Assembly (NCBI GenBank): GCA_028345055.1
Contig: JAOMCO010000011.1
Span: forward strand, 1 to 35,576
Origin: Candidatus Thioglobus sp.
Lineage (GTDB): Bacteria; Pseudomonadota; Gammaproteobacteria; PS1; Pseudothioglobaceae
Direction of reading: 5' to 3'
DNA: 35,576 nt
The position numbers and the translations under genes were made by a program. Below the pieces are notes generated by a model. The model saw only the letters and a program-made list of their open reading frames with translations, was not told where the DNA came from and searched no databases. Each line of letters opens with the position of its first letter. The first letter of the stretch is position 1. Below, one piece after another: positions 1 through 8,612 of this stretch.

Positions 1-718
1 CAGCCAGCAAGTCTGGATTCTTTGAAACTGCAGATGAACTTATCTCAGATGGAGTTTTAAAAACTATATCTTTAGCATTAATTTGACATAAAGCCTTGTA
101 CAAATTAACAATTCCAGGTCCAGACAAAATTCTTTCAATAGCAACATGTCCAAATTGTTTTTGAAGTAATGATAAGATCTCAATTTCTAGCTTAGAATTT
201 GGTGCAAAATCGGAGTGTCCACCCTGAGCAGGGAGTGTCTTCCAGCCATTCAATGCCTTAGTCAGACCACAAGTCCCAAGACCAGTTCCAGGCCCAATGA
301 CTAGCCTGACTCGATCAGCTTGTGGATTACCTTTGTTAACCTCTATAAGATCATTATTTGAAAGGGTTGAAGTTGCGAGTGCCTGAGCTGAGAAGTCGTT
401 AATCCAGTCAACTTTAATATTATTTAATGCTGACGAAACATCCTCTTTATTAATAACCCAGTCATTATTGGCAGGTTTAAAAACATCAAGATGAGTTGTT
501 CCCGCTGATGCTATGCAGGATAAGTTAATCTCTAACTTATTAATTGAGGAAAGATAAGACTGTATTGCTTCTTGAACAGTTTCAAATTCACTACATGAAA
601 GTGCTTTAATGCTAATCAGCTCTGATTCGCCTGGAACTAAAAGCGCAAATCTAGCATTTGTTCCCCCAATATCCCCAACTAAGTTGTAACTTTGAGTATT
701 AATGATTTCTATCCCCAT
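1..718 (-). CDS. glk: glucokinase (Glk family), C-terminus beyond window
   Basis: Phosphorylates glucose to glucose 6-phosphate with ATP, feeding the zwf-pgl-gnd enzymes encoded just upstream. The frame is open from an ATG at 718 to the left edge, giving about 239 residues of a usual ~320. Seen in order: the phosphate loop GDIGGTNARFAL near residue 16, the catalytic-base motif INDFSAQ, the GPGTGLG nucleotide loop, GGHSDFAP and ERILSGPG. These mark the bacterial Glk family rather than ROK kinases. The start overlaps the cupin gene by 20 nt, suggesting translational coupling. Oddity: the glucose-binding Glu of E. coli Glk (E157, in EGGH) is Gln here (LPAQGGH), while the His and the later Glu (ER of ERILSGPG) are kept. 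Family call is firm; glucose as the sole substrate is inferred. Confidence 0.9.
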   Translation of the reverse strand, partial: MGIEIINTQSYNLVGDIGGTNARFALLVPGESELISIKALSCSEFETVQEAIQSYLSSINKLEINLSCIASAGTTHLDVFKPANNDWVINKEDVSSALNNIKVDWINDFSAQALATSTLSNNDLIEVNKGNPQADRVRLVIGPGTGLGTCGLTKALNGWKTLPAQGGHSDFAPNSKLEIEILSLLQKQFGHVAIERILSGPGIVNLYKALCQINAKDIVFKTPSEISSSAVSKNPDLLA

Positions 719-1022
719 CAAAAATGCACACCAAATATAAATCAATATCGCCAGTATTGTGAACTCGATGAAACGCACCATCTTCGATCAAAACAATTTC
801 GCCACCAGAAATATCAAACTCTTTATCATCAACCTGCATTCTCCCAGTTCCGCTCATTATCATATATACCTCCTCTTTTCCTGGATGGGAATGGCCACGA
901 GTTGACTTCCCTGGATGAAGAGTTGTAGAGCTAACAACAAGATTTTTGAGAGAGGTATTGTCTTTAAGTAGATAAGTTTCGTTATCTTTAACAACTTCAC
1001 CATCAATATTGTTAATTTTCAT
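699..1022 (-). CDS. small cupin-domain protein in sugar-oxidation operon
   Basis: A 107-residue single-domain cupin (cupin_2 type). The first cupin motif is visible as GHSHPGKEEVYMIMSGTG (two His and a Glu as probable metal ligands) and the second as HRVHNTGDIDLYLVC near the C-terminus. It has no signal peptide, so it is probably cytoplasmic. It lies between pgl (93 nt upstream) and glk, whose start codon is inside its last codons. Small cupins can be sugar isomerases, epimerases, lyases or ligand sensors, and the sequence alone does not say which. The archaeal cupin phosphoglucose isomerase is nearly twice as long, so that identity is unlikely, although no ordinary pgi is seen in the window. 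Function unknown; a role with sugar phosphates is inferred only from context. Confidence 0.8.
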   Translation of the reverse strand: MKINNIDGEVVKDNETYLLKDNTSLKNLVVSSTTLHPGKSTRGHSHPGKEEVYMIMSGTGRMQVDDKEFDISGGEIVLIEDGAFHRVHNTGDIDLYLVCIFDGDRNH

Positions 1023-1115
1023 AAGTTTTGTATAAAATTTTTATATCAAAAATATTATTATCCCTTGCTTTTTTATAAACAATTAAGTCTTTAAGTATTA
1101 TGATGCTTAATTAAC

Positions 1116-1835
1116 CTAAGGACTCCAAAATATATCAAGACCATGCATTAGAAAAGCATAAATTGGCATTTTGTTAAAATCACTTAAGTTCATTGCCTCC
1201 TCAAGAGTATGAAGCTTACTTGATCCATTAAGATGAAGAAAAACTTTTCTTGCGCTCATAATGGATTTTGCTGTTAAGCTAATTCGCTCATATGGTGCTG
1301 TTTTAGGATTTGAAGAAATCAAAATATTCTTGGTATTTAAATCCATTCCAATAGATAGTTCTTCAGAGCATGGGAAAAGTGATGCTGTATGACCATCTTG
1401 ACCCATTCCTAATACAACTATATCTAATGGCATTGAAAGGCTTTCAAGGGATTTTTCGCTTGAAATAGTCCCTTCTTTGGCTGTATTAGCATCATTCTTT
1501 AAAGGAAAAAAATTAACACCTGCTGCTTTGTTTTTTATTAAGTGAGTTTTAACCAAAAGCTCATTACTATCCTCACTATCAGAATCAACCCATCGATCAT
1601 CAACCAGAGTTAAATCGACTTTAGACCAGTCTAGATTTAAGTTAGATAATTCTTCAAAGAGAGGTTTGGGTGTTCTTCCTCCAGAAACTGCAATACTGGC
1701 TCGTCCTCTCTTCTTAATTGCCTCATTAAGAACTTCATTAATGTTTTGACCAAGATCTATTGCCAAAGACTCACTGCTATTTGCACTGAAAAAGCCAACA
1801 TGGTCAGGAAGATAATATTTTTTACTACTCCTCAT
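1116..1835 (-). CDS. pgl: 6-phosphogluconolactonase (DevB/SOL type)
   Basis: Hydrolyses 6-phosphogluconolactone made by Zwf to 6-phosphogluconate in the oxidative pentose phosphate or Entner-Doudoroff route. The 239-residue length fits the DevB/SOL family, which is unrelated to the beta-propeller YbhE type. Typical motifs are the N-terminal SGGRTPKPLFEEL phosphate loop (residues about 50-62), LTLVDDRWV with SNELLVK following, and the LGMGQDGHTASLFP segment with its conserved Gly-Asp-Gly-His. Its ATG lies 11 nt inside the end of zwf, so the two are probably translationally coupled. After the stop a 93-nt AT-rich gap precedes the cupin gene; I see no convincing terminator there. Confidence 0.94.
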   Translation of the reverse strand: MRSSKKYYLPDHVGFFSANSSESLAIDLGQNINEVLNEAIKKRGRASIAVSGGRTPKPLFEELSNLNLDWSKVDLTLVDDRWVDSDSEDSNELLVKTHLIKNKAAGVNFFPLKNDANTAKEGTISSEKSLESLSMPLDIVVLGMGQDGHTASLFPCSEELSIGMDLNTKNILISSNPKTAPYERISLTAKSIMSARKVFLHLNGSSKLHTLEEAMNLSDFNKMPIYAFLMHGLDIFWSP

Positions 1836-3297
1836 GCCAGCTATGACCGTAATTTGAAATTAACTCTTCACTCTGTGTTGGACCATTACTTCCAGCATCA
1901 TAATAGTAAAGCTCCTGACTGGATTGATTAAATGCATCCAGAGCATCATCACACCACTTCCAAGCTAGCTCAACCTCTTCCCTGCACAAGAATAGGCTTT
2001 GATTACCATTGAGAATATCCATCAAAAGACTCTGGTAACCACTTGGGATGTTCAGTAGTTTTTGAGTTTTGATGAAATCTAGGCTCATAGGATCTGATCG
2101 CACTGTTGAGTGCTTATCAACACCATGAGGTTTTGTAAAAACCTTAAGGGATATTCCTTCTTTTGGATGCAAGCTAATAATCAGCGTATTTCCCCTTAGA
2201 CTCTCTTTACTTTCATTAAAAATATAGTGCCCATCTGACTTAAAGTGAATCACAATCTGCGTTGTTTTTGAGGCCATCCTTTTGCCAGTCCTAAGGTAAA
2301 AAGGAACTCCAAGCCATCTCCAGTTTTGTATCTCTGCCTTGACAGCAACAAAAGTTTCAGTTTTGCTCTCTGTTTTTCCTCCATCCTCATTCACATAACC
2401 AGACTTTTGATTTCCATCAATTTCACCATCAATATATTGTGCTGACACAAAGTTAGATGAAATACTCTCTTCATCAAGTGGTTTCAATGCCTCTAATACC
2501 TTTACCTTCTCTGATCTTATGCTTTGATCATCAAGCCTGTTAGGTGGCTCCATTGCGATGAGGCATAAAAGCTGAAGAAGATGGCTTTGGACCATATCTC
2601 TCAACTGCCCCATTCCATCAAAATAACCCCAGCGATCTTCAATTCCAACCGACTCTGCCGCTGTTATCTCAACGTACTCAATTCCCTTACTATTCCACTG
2701 ACTTGAAAACAGAGAGTTAGCAAACCTAAGAGTGATTAAGTTTTGAACTGTTTCTTTACCTAAATAGTGATCAATACGATAAATTTGAGATTCATCAAAA
2801 TATCTGGTGAGTTTTTCATTGATCTCTTGAGAGGTATCTAGGTCAAAACCAATCGGTTTTTCGATTATGATTCTGCAATCAGGAGTAATCAAATTTGAGC
2901 CTTTAAGACCATCACAAACCATTTCAAAAAGGCTAGGTGAGATAGCTAAATAATAAGTCACAGGCTTTTTCCAATCACTAAGCTTTAGACTGAGATCTTT
3001 ATAGCTCTCTATTTTTGATAAATCACAAGTGCAGTAACTGAAGCGCTCTACTAATCGAGAAACCGCCTCAGGATTTAAATACTCAGGAGAAACAAATTTA
3101 TTAAGTACCTCTTTGACCTGATCTTTTAAATCTTTATCTGAAATATCCTTTCTTCCAACACCTAAAATTTTCAAGGCATCGCTAAGCATATTATCTCTTT
3201 CGAGGTAATACCATGCTGGAATAAGCTTACGAATCGAAAGGTCCCCTAGAACTCCAAAAAGAACAAAGCTATCAATTTTTTTTAATGATTCAGACAA
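1825..3297 (-). CDS. zwf: glucose-6-phosphate 1-dehydrogenase
   Basis: Oxidises glucose 6-phosphate to 6-phosphogluconolactone with NAD(P)+. The 490-residue length is normal. The substrate-binding and catalytic signature RIDHYLGKE lies near residue 173, and the C-terminal domain has WRWLGVPFYLRTGKRM, including the conserved Lys-Arg of the substrate and structural-NADP region. The N-terminal nucleotide motif is FGVLGDLSIRKL; most family members have G-A-S/T-G-D-L, so the second and third residues are unusual, but the Gly-Asp-Leu and Arg-Lys-Leu parts are intact. It lies 19 nt after gnd and overlaps pgl by 11 nt. Cofactor preference cannot be read safely. Identity is near certain. Confidence 0.97.
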   Translation of the reverse strand: MSESLKKIDSFVLFGVLGDLSIRKLIPAWYYLERDNMLSDALKILGVGRKDISDKDLKDQVKEVLNKFVSPEYLNPEAVSRLVERFSYCTCDLSKIESYKDLSLKLSDWKKPVTYYLAISPSLFEMVCDGLKGSNLITPDCRIIIEKPIGFDLDTSQEINEKLTRYFDESQIYRIDHYLGKETVQNLITLRFANSLFSSQWNSKGIEYVEITAAESVGIEDRWGYFDGMGQLRDMVQSHLLQLLCLIAMEPPNRLDDQSIRSEKVKVLEALKPLDEESISSNFVSAQYIDGEIDGNQKSGYVNEDGGKTESKTETFVAVKAEIQNWRWLGVPFYLRTGKRMASKTTQIVIHFKSDGHYIFNESKESLRGNTLIISLHPKEGISLKVFTKPHGVDKHSTVRSDPMSLDFIKTQKLLNIPSGYQSLLMDILNGNQSLFLCREEVELAWKWCDDALDAFNQSSQELYYYDAGSNGPTQSEELISNYGHSWHEE

Positions 3298-3316
3298 GTC
3301 AGCCCACTCCTATATT

Positions 3317-4747
3317 CTAATCTTTATCCTCAATCCATTCGTTATGGAAAAACTCACCTCTATTTCCATCCACTCGCTCAAAACTGTGCGCACCAAAGTA
3401 ATCTCTCTGAGCTTGAAGCAGATTAGCTGGTAGGTGAGCATTTCTGTAGCCATCAAAATAAGAAAGAGAAGAGGTCATAGCTGGAATAGCTGCTCCATTT
3501 GAAATGGCAATAGATACCACTCTTCTCCATCCCTCTTGCGATTTATTAATCTTATCCTTGAAAAAGGGATCTAACAGTAAATTTTTAATGTCTGGGTTTC
3601 TATCATAAGCATCCTTTATCTTTGATAGGAATACTGATCTAATAATACAACCACCTCTCCACATGAGTGCAATTGCACCATAATTGAGGTTCCATTTGAA
3701 CTCTTTAGCGGCCCTTGATAGAAGAATATATCCTTGAGCATAAGAGACCATTTTTGAGGCATAAAGCGCGTCATGAATATCTTTAAGGATTTGTCCTTTG
3801 TCGCCATCAAACTTAATGGATGGACCATCAAACATGGATGATGCCTCCACTCTTTCATCTTTTCTTGAAGAAAGATATCTAGCAAAGACAGCCTCGCCAA
3901 TTAGCGTAAGCGGCGCACCCAGCTCTAGTGCTACTGCAGCGGTCCACTTACCGGTTCCCTTTTCTCCAGCAGTATCAAGAATATTGTCTATTAAATAGCT
4001 TCCATCTTTCTCTTTAAATTTAAGTATGTCAGCAGTAATTTCGATGAGGTAGCTGTTGAGCTCTCCATTATTCCATTCTTTGAAAACTTCGTGCATCTCG
4101 TCATTAGACATGCCTAAAATGTCCTTCATAATCTCATAGGCTTCACAAATGAGCTGCATATCACCATACTCAATGCCATTATGAACCATCTTAACGAAGT
4201 GGCCTGAGCCACCTTCTCCTATCCAGTCACAACATGGCTCATTATTACCCACCTTTGCAGATATGTTTTGAAAGATATCTTTGACTTCGGGCCATGCAGA
4301 AGCTGAACCTCCAGGCATGATTGATGGACCTTTAAGAGCACCCTCTTCACCTCCAGAGACTCCAGCACCAATAAAACTCAAACCTATGGCTTCTAGCTCA
4401 ATAGTTCTTCTTGAAGTATCAGGATAATGAGAGTTTCCTCCATCAATAATGATGTCGCCTTTATCAAGAAGTGGAATTAATTTTTGTATGTACCCATCAA
4501 CAACAGAGCCAGCAACTACCATAAGCATTATTTTTCTTGGTTTTTTGATTGAATCAACAAACTCCTCAAGGTTTTTAAATCCAAAAATCTTTTTGTGCTT
4601 TGATCTATTATTGACAATGTTATCTATTTGTGGGACAGTACGATTATAAACGGCCACGATGTAGCCATTACTCTCCATATTCAAAGCTAAGCTTGATCCC
4701 ATTACTCCAAGGCCAATTAAGCCGATATCTGCGTTGATATTTTTCAT
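3317..4747 (-). CDS. gnd: 6-phosphogluconate dehydrogenase, decarboxylating
   Basis: Converts 6-phosphogluconate to ribulose 5-phosphate and CO2 with NADP+. The dinucleotide loop IGLIGLGVMGSSLALNM is at the N-terminus. The substrate motifs are IIDGGNSHYPDT and HFVKMVHNGIEYGDMQ (catalytic Lys), with the C-terminal LDTAGEKGTGKWT. Length (476 residues) matches the long bacterial/eukaryotic Gnd. I chose the ATG at 4747, which leaves 7 nt after the upstream stop and puts 7 residues before the Rossmann strand, as in relatives. An in-frame TTG at 4762 would add five residues and overlap the upstream gene. Having gnd here means oxidation can run to pentose phosphates; no edd or eda is visible, though they could lie beyond the left edge. 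Confidence 0.96.
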   Translation of the reverse strand: MKNINADIGLIGLGVMGSSLALNMESNGYIVAVYNRTVPQIDNIVNNRSKHKKIFGFKNLEEFVDSIKKPRKIMLMVVAGSVVDGYIQKLIPLLDKGDIIIDGGNSHYPDTSRRTIELEAIGLSFIGAGVSGGEEGALKGPSIMPGGSASAWPEVKDIFQNISAKVGNNEPCCDWIGEGGSGHFVKMVHNGIEYGDMQLICEAYEIMKDILGMSNDEMHEVFKEWNNGELNSYLIEITADILKFKEKDGSYLIDNILDTAGEKGTGKWTAAVALELGAPLTLIGEAVFARYLSSRKDERVEASSMFDGPSIKFDGDKGQILKDIHDALYASKMVSYAQGYILLSRAAKEFKWNLNYGAIALMWRGGCIIRSVFLSKIKDAYDRNPDIKNLLLDPFFKDKINKSQEGWRRVVSIAISNGAAIPAMTSSLSYFDGYRNAHLPANLLQAQRDYFGAHSFERVDGNRGEFFHNEWIEDKD

Positions 4748-4754
4748 ATTAAGT

Positions 4755-5615
4755 TCAATCAAAAGGGTACTTTAATTCATTAATTTCAAGGTTAGGAACT
4801 AACCGTTGATTTCTCTCAAGACCATATATCTCAAGCATATCTTTATCTTCAATCTCAAAATCATAAATATCAATATTTTCCTGAAGTCTATATGAATTTG
4901 CTGTTTTAGGAATCGATATAATTTTCTGCTGATAAATCCATCTGAGAGCTATTTGAGCTGGTGTTTTTAGGTACTTCTCAGATAACCTAATAAGGACGTC
5001 ATGCCTCGCAACATCACCTCTACAGATTGGGCAATACGCAACAGGTAGTATTTCAAAATCTTGCATTACCTCGAGTAATTTAGTCTGTGATAAAAAAGGA
5101 TGATATTCAATCTGATTACAAAAGATATCTTTAAATCCAAGATCAAAGCATTCTTTTAGAAGGTGAGAATTAAAGTTAGCAACTCCTACTTCATTTACCT
5201 TTTTTTCATCTTTAAGTTTATAGAGAATTTCTAACATATCACCTAAATTAGTTTCAAATCTTGGCCAATGAATCAGCAAAAGATCAACATAATCTGAATC
5301 TAAATCTAGGAGACTTTTATCAAATGACCTAGTGATTTCTTGGTTTTTTAGGTAGGGTCCATTTCCTTTAGAGGGAGTCCATCCAGTTGTATTAATTTTT
5401 GTAGTAATAAAAATCTCTTCTCTATCTACTCTAGAATTAGACATTCCTTTCCCTACTTCTTTCTCATTCTCATACATCGAAGCACAATCAATATGGCGAT
5501 ATCCAATCTCTAGCGCTTCCTGCACAATATTAATGCATGAGGATCCTTGAATATCCCAAGTACCAATACCTATTGAAGGAATTTTAAGGCCATTTTTAGA
5601 GAACGTATGATTCAT
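4755..5615 (-). CDS. aldo/keto reductase
   Basis: NAD(P)H-dependent (beta/alpha)8-barrel oxidoreductase of the AKR superfamily, about 286 residues. The catalytic tetrad can be read: Asp and Tyr in HIDCASMYENE, Lys in IFITTKIN and His in DLLLIHWP. The C-terminal cofactor segment IISIPKTAN follows. The sequence is nearest in style to the 2,5-diketogluconate reductase (AKR5-like) branch. The substrate is probably a sugar or sugar acid, given its place between the importer ATPase and gnd. A longer frame starts at 5675 but would overlap the ATPase gene; the ATG at 5615 lies 4 nt after that gene's stop and gives the usual N-terminus (MNHTFSKNGLKIPSIGIGTW). Confidence 0.9.
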   Translation of the reverse strand: MNHTFSKNGLKIPSIGIGTWDIQGSSCINIVQEALEIGYRHIDCASMYENEKEVGKGMSNSRVDREEIFITTKINTTGWTPSKGNGPYLKNQEITRSFDKSLLDLDSDYVDLLLIHWPRFETNLGDMLEILYKLKDEKKVNEVGVANFNSHLLKECFDLGFKDIFCNQIEYHPFLSQTKLLEVMQDFEILPVAYCPICRGDVARHDVLIRLSEKYLKTPAQIALRWIYQQKIISIPKTANSYRLQENIDIYDFEIEDKDMLEIYGLERNQRLVPNLEINELKYPFD

Positions 5616-5619
5616 TAAT

Positions 5620-6726
5620 TTATCTAATTCTCTCTTCAGATTTACTATCAAAGAAAACAGCTCGCGACAGATCAAAAGTCAATTCAACGGCATCTCCTGC
5701 CGCGACTCTAGAATTACCATTAAGTCTAGCAATAATTTGTTTTTGTCCTAATTCCACAACTGCGAATGTATCTGAGCCTGCTGGCTCAACAACATCAATT
5801 ATTACCTCTCTTACTTCAGATTCAGCCTTTGACCCCAAATCGAGATCATTTATTGATTCAGGCCTTATTCCACAAATAACAGTTTTATTTTCATAGTTTT
5901 TTAGGCCATTAACGCCATGAACTGGCAAGGAGATGGTATCTCCTTTATTATTTTTCATCTGAAATTCATAATTTTTCTTCAATTTAGAAACTTTACCTTC
6001 TATTAAGTTCATCGCAGGAGCGCCCATAAAGTTTGCAACAAACATATTATTAGGGTTATTATAAATTTCATAAGGGGTATCAAACTGCTGGATGCATCCA
6101 TCTTTTAGAACGGCTATTTTAGTAGCCAATGTCATTGCCTCAATCTGATCATGAGTTACATAAATGATCGTTGAACCTAAGCGCTGATGGAGCCTCTTGA
6201 TTTCAGTTCGCATATCAATTCTAAGTTTTGCATCTAAATTAGATAAAGGCTCATCAAACAAAAATACCTCTGGCTCTCTAACAATCGCACGACCCATTGC
6301 AACCCTTTGTCTTTGTCCACCTGATAATTGGCCAGGCTTGCGATTTAAAAGTTCACTAATTTGAAGAGTTTCAGCTACTTTATTAATGGATTCTTGACGG
6401 GCACTTTTCTCAATACCCTTCATCTCCATTCCAAAGCCAATATTTTGAAAAACAGTCATATTGGGGTAGAGTGCATAGGACTGAAAAACCATCGCAATAT
6501 TTCGTTTTGAAGGATGGAGTCCTTCAACTGAATTATCTCCAATTTTTATCTCACCACTAGTAATTTCTTCAAGACCGGCAATTGTATTGAGTAAAGTTGA
6601 CTTTCCACAACCTGAGGGGCCAACTAAAACTAGAAACCCACCATTTTCAATATGAAGATTGATTCCTTTTAATACCTCAACAGAGCCAAAACTTTTATGT
6701 AGATCATTAATTGTTAATGAAGCCAT
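5620..6726 (-). CDS. sugar ABC transporter ATPase (MalK/UgpC/GtsD type)
   Basis: Energises the importer formed by the two permeases and binding protein encoded upstream. Motifs in order: Walker [10 protein letters not shown] (about residue 37), Q-loop [12 protein letters not shown], signature [16 protein letters not shown], Walker [14 protein letters not shown] and switch His in [10 protein letters not shown]. The C-terminal third (from about residue 235) has the MOI/TOBE regulatory fold typical of CUT1 sugar-importer ATPases, with GIRPES. Length (368) is normal. It lies 37 nt after the second permease and 4 nt before the aldo/keto reductase. It is one of three MalK-type ATPases in the window; by position it is the GtsD equivalent. 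Confidence 0.95.
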   Translation of the reverse strand: MASLTINDLHKSFGSVEVLKGINLHIENGGFLVLVGPSGCGKSTLLNTIAGLEEITSGEIKIGDNSVEGLHPSKRNIAMVFQSYALYPNMTVFQNIGFGMEMKGIEKSARQESINKVAETLQISELLNRKPGQLSGGQRQRVAMGRAIVREPEVFLFDEPLSNLDAKLRIDMRTEIKRLHQRLGSTIIYVTHDQIEAMTLATKIAVLKDGCIQQFDTPYEIYNNPNNMFVANFMGAPAMNLIEGKVSKLKKNYEFQMKNNKGDTISLPVHGVNGLKNYENKTVICGIRPESINDLDLGSKAESEVREVIIDVVEPAGSDTFAVVELGQKQIIARLNGNSRVAAGDAVELTFDLSRAVFFDSKSEERIR

Positions 6727-6763
6727 TTTTTTTCCTTAACTTTAAAATCTTAATCAATTAAAA

Positions 6764-7636
6764 CTATCCTTTTACTGCTCCAGCCATTAGACCTCTTACA
6801 AAATAACGTCCCGATACAATATAAACTATAAGCGTTGGTAATGCAGCGAGTATAGCTCCTGCAAAATGCACGTTATATTCTTTTACTCCAGTTGATGAAT
6901 TGACAAGATTATTAAGAGCCACCGTGATTGGAGTGGAATCAAAATCTGCAAATGATGCACCAAATAAAAAATCATTCCAAATATTCGTAAATTGCCAAAT
7001 CACGCTGACAACAATAATTGGGCCTGAGCTAGGGAGGAGAACACGCCAAAAGATTCTAAAAAATCCTGCACCATCAATCTGAGCTGCTTTAACTATCTCA
7101 GTAGGAAAGGCTGCATAGTAGTTTCTAAAAAATAATGTAGTGAAACCTATACCATAAACTAGATGAACTAGAACTAAGCCAGATGTGGTTCCGGCTAAAC
7201 CAAAAACACCTAATAGTTTTGCCATCGGAATGAGCACAATTTGAAATGGAATAAAACATGATAATAATAATAATCCAAATACAATACCATGACCTTTAAA
7301 CTGCCATTTTGTTAGAACATATCCATTCAGAGAACCAAAAATAGTTGACAATAAAACTGCTGGAACAACCATTGCTATAGAATTCCAAAAGTAAGGCTTA
7401 AGACCACTAGGATCAACACCAATCTGGGCACTAGACCAAGCCGCTCTCCATGGATCTATAGTCCAAACTGATGGAAGATACAACATTCCACCTCCACGAA
7501 TCTCATCAAGCGGCTTTAAAGAGTTAACGAGCATTACATATAAAGGAAGTAAATAATAAAATGCAAATACAATTAATACAACATAAATAAGTATTCTAGA
7601 AAGCTTAATTTGGCTATTCATTGAATTTTGACTCAT
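6764..7636 (-). CDS. gtsC: sugar ABC transporter permease (MalG/GtsC type)
   Basis: Inner-membrane CUT1 permease of 290 residues with six predicted membrane segments, the first near residues 14-35. The cytoplasmic EAA loop that docks the ATPase is visible as VKAAQIDGAGFFRIFWRVLLP. Its start overlaps the end of the other permease by 4 nt (ATGA), a typical coupled pair. The C-terminus RGLMAGAVKG matches the R-G-x-x-x-G-A-x-K-G ending common to MalG-type permeases. The symbol follows the Pseudomonas glucose/mannose importer that the neighbouring binding protein resembles. Confidence 0.9.
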   Translation of the reverse strand: MSQNSMNSQIKLSRILIYVVLIVFAFYYLLPLYVMLVNSLKPLDEIRGGGMLYLPSVWTIDPWRAAWSSAQIGVDPSGLKPYFWNSIAMVVPAVLLSTIFGSLNGYVLTKWQFKGHGIVFGLLLLSCFIPFQIVLIPMAKLLGVFGLAGTTSGLVLVHLVYGIGFTTLFFRNYYAAFPTEIVKAAQIDGAGFFRIFWRVLLPSSGPIIVVSVIWQFTNIWNDFLFGASFADFDSTPITVALNNLVNSSTGVKEYNVHFAGAILAALPTLIVYIVSGRYFVRGLMAGAVKG

Positions 7637-8508
7637 GACTGATTCTCACTTCTTAATTCGCTGTAAAGATAAGGAATAATAATTGAAAAAATCATAATCA
7701 ACATAATGATTGCAGATGTCGCACCAACTCCCATTTGATTCCTAGAAAAGGTATACGCATACATAAATGTTGCGGGAACTTCTGTTGCTCTTCCTGGACC
7801 TCCATTGGTTAAGGCAATAACTAAATCATAGGCCTTAATTGATAGGTGAGCTAATATGACAAAAGCAGATAAAAACGCTGGCCTTAACATTGGAATAATG
7901 ATTCTTCTGTAAATTTTAAAGCCTGAAGCCCCATCAATCTGGGCAGCTTTCATAATTTCACCATCAATACCTCTGAGTCCAGCTAAAAACATTGCCATAA
8001 CAAAACCTGAGCTTTGCCATACAGCGGCAATAACGACAGTATAAATTGCAAATGTTCGATCTTTAATCCATCTAAATTCAAAGCTTTCCCATCCCCATTG
8101 ATGCATAATATGTTCAAGGCCTATACCTGGATCTAAAAACCACTTCCATGCAGTTCCAGTGACAATAAATGATAGTGCCATTGGATATAAAAAAATAGGA
8201 CGCAAAAAGCCCTCTCCTCTTATTTTTTGATCTAAAAAAATTGCCAGAAGAAGACCGATGACTGTGCAAATAACAATATATAAAATTCCAAAAATTGCTA
8301 AGTTGTTAACCGCAATTTTCCAGTGCCTGAGACCAAAAAGTTTAGTGTAATTACCAAAGCCCATATACTCATATGTTGGGAGCATTCTTGAATCAGTCAG
8401 AGAGAGGTAGCCAGTATAGATAATGAATCCATACACAAATATCAGAATAACGAAGAAGCTAGGTGCTAAAACAATTCTGGGTAATAAGTGTTGGAAATAA
8501 TTTTTCAT
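7633..8508 (-). CDS. gtsB: sugar ABC transporter permease (MalF/GtsB type)
   Basis: Inner-membrane CUT1 permease of 291 residues with about six membrane segments; the first, near residues 11-33, is rich in Phe, Ile and Val. The EAA loop is visible as MKAAQIDGASGFKIYRRIIIP. It is preceded by a 104-nt gap containing a strong hairpin with a T-run, which probably lowers expression of this gene and those downstream relative to the binding protein. It overlaps the next permease by 4 nt. Confidence 0.9.
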   Translation of the reverse strand: MKNYFQHLLPRIVLAPSFFVILIFVYGFIIYTGYLSLTDSRMLPTYEYMGFGNYTKLFGLRHWKIAVNNLAIFGILYIVICTVIGLLLAIFLDQKIRGEGFLRPIFLYPMALSFIVTGTAWKWFLDPGIGLEHIMHQWGWESFEFRWIKDRTFAIYTVVIAAVWQSSGFVMAMFLAGLRGIDGEIMKAAQIDGASGFKIYRRIIIPMLRPAFLSAFVILAHLSIKAYDLVIALTNGGPGRATEVPATFMYAYTFSRNQMGVGATSAIIMLIMIFSIIIPYLYSELRSENQS

Positions 8509-8524
8509 TTAATATAATTCTAAT

Positions 8525-8563
8525 CAAAAAAATAGTTGGCGAACTGTTAATTCGCCAACTATT
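8525..8563 (-). terminator. intrinsic terminator-like hairpin after binding-protein gene
   Basis: On the minus strand, a perfect 13-bp stem (AATAGTTGGCGAA pairing with TTCGCCAACTATT; arms 8551-8563 and 8531-8543) with a 7-nt loop is followed by a run of T. It lies between the binding-protein gene, whose stop is 50 nt upstream, and the first permease 17 nt further on. Since the downstream genes have no other obvious promoter in the gap, it probably acts as a partial terminator or 3' mRNA stabiliser that keeps the binding protein in excess. Confidence 0.82.
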
Positions 8564-8612
8564 AGAGAAGTAAATTTAATAAAAACTAAAGTAAATTTAG
8601 CTGATATTTAAT

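Noticed and set aside
692-928. Plus-strand open frame opposite the cupin gene
   Set aside because: It is antisense to a clear cupin and glk overlap and has no family-like pattern; a shadow frame.
699-1022. Cupin-type phosphoglucose isomerase
   Set aside because: Too short compared with the archaeal enzyme (about 190 residues) and its diagnostic residues cannot be matched.
1023-1115. Possible hairpin between pgl and the cupin gene
   Set aside because: On the minus strand the 8-bp stem contains a C-A mismatch, is AT-only at its base and has no T-run; too weak to call a terminator.
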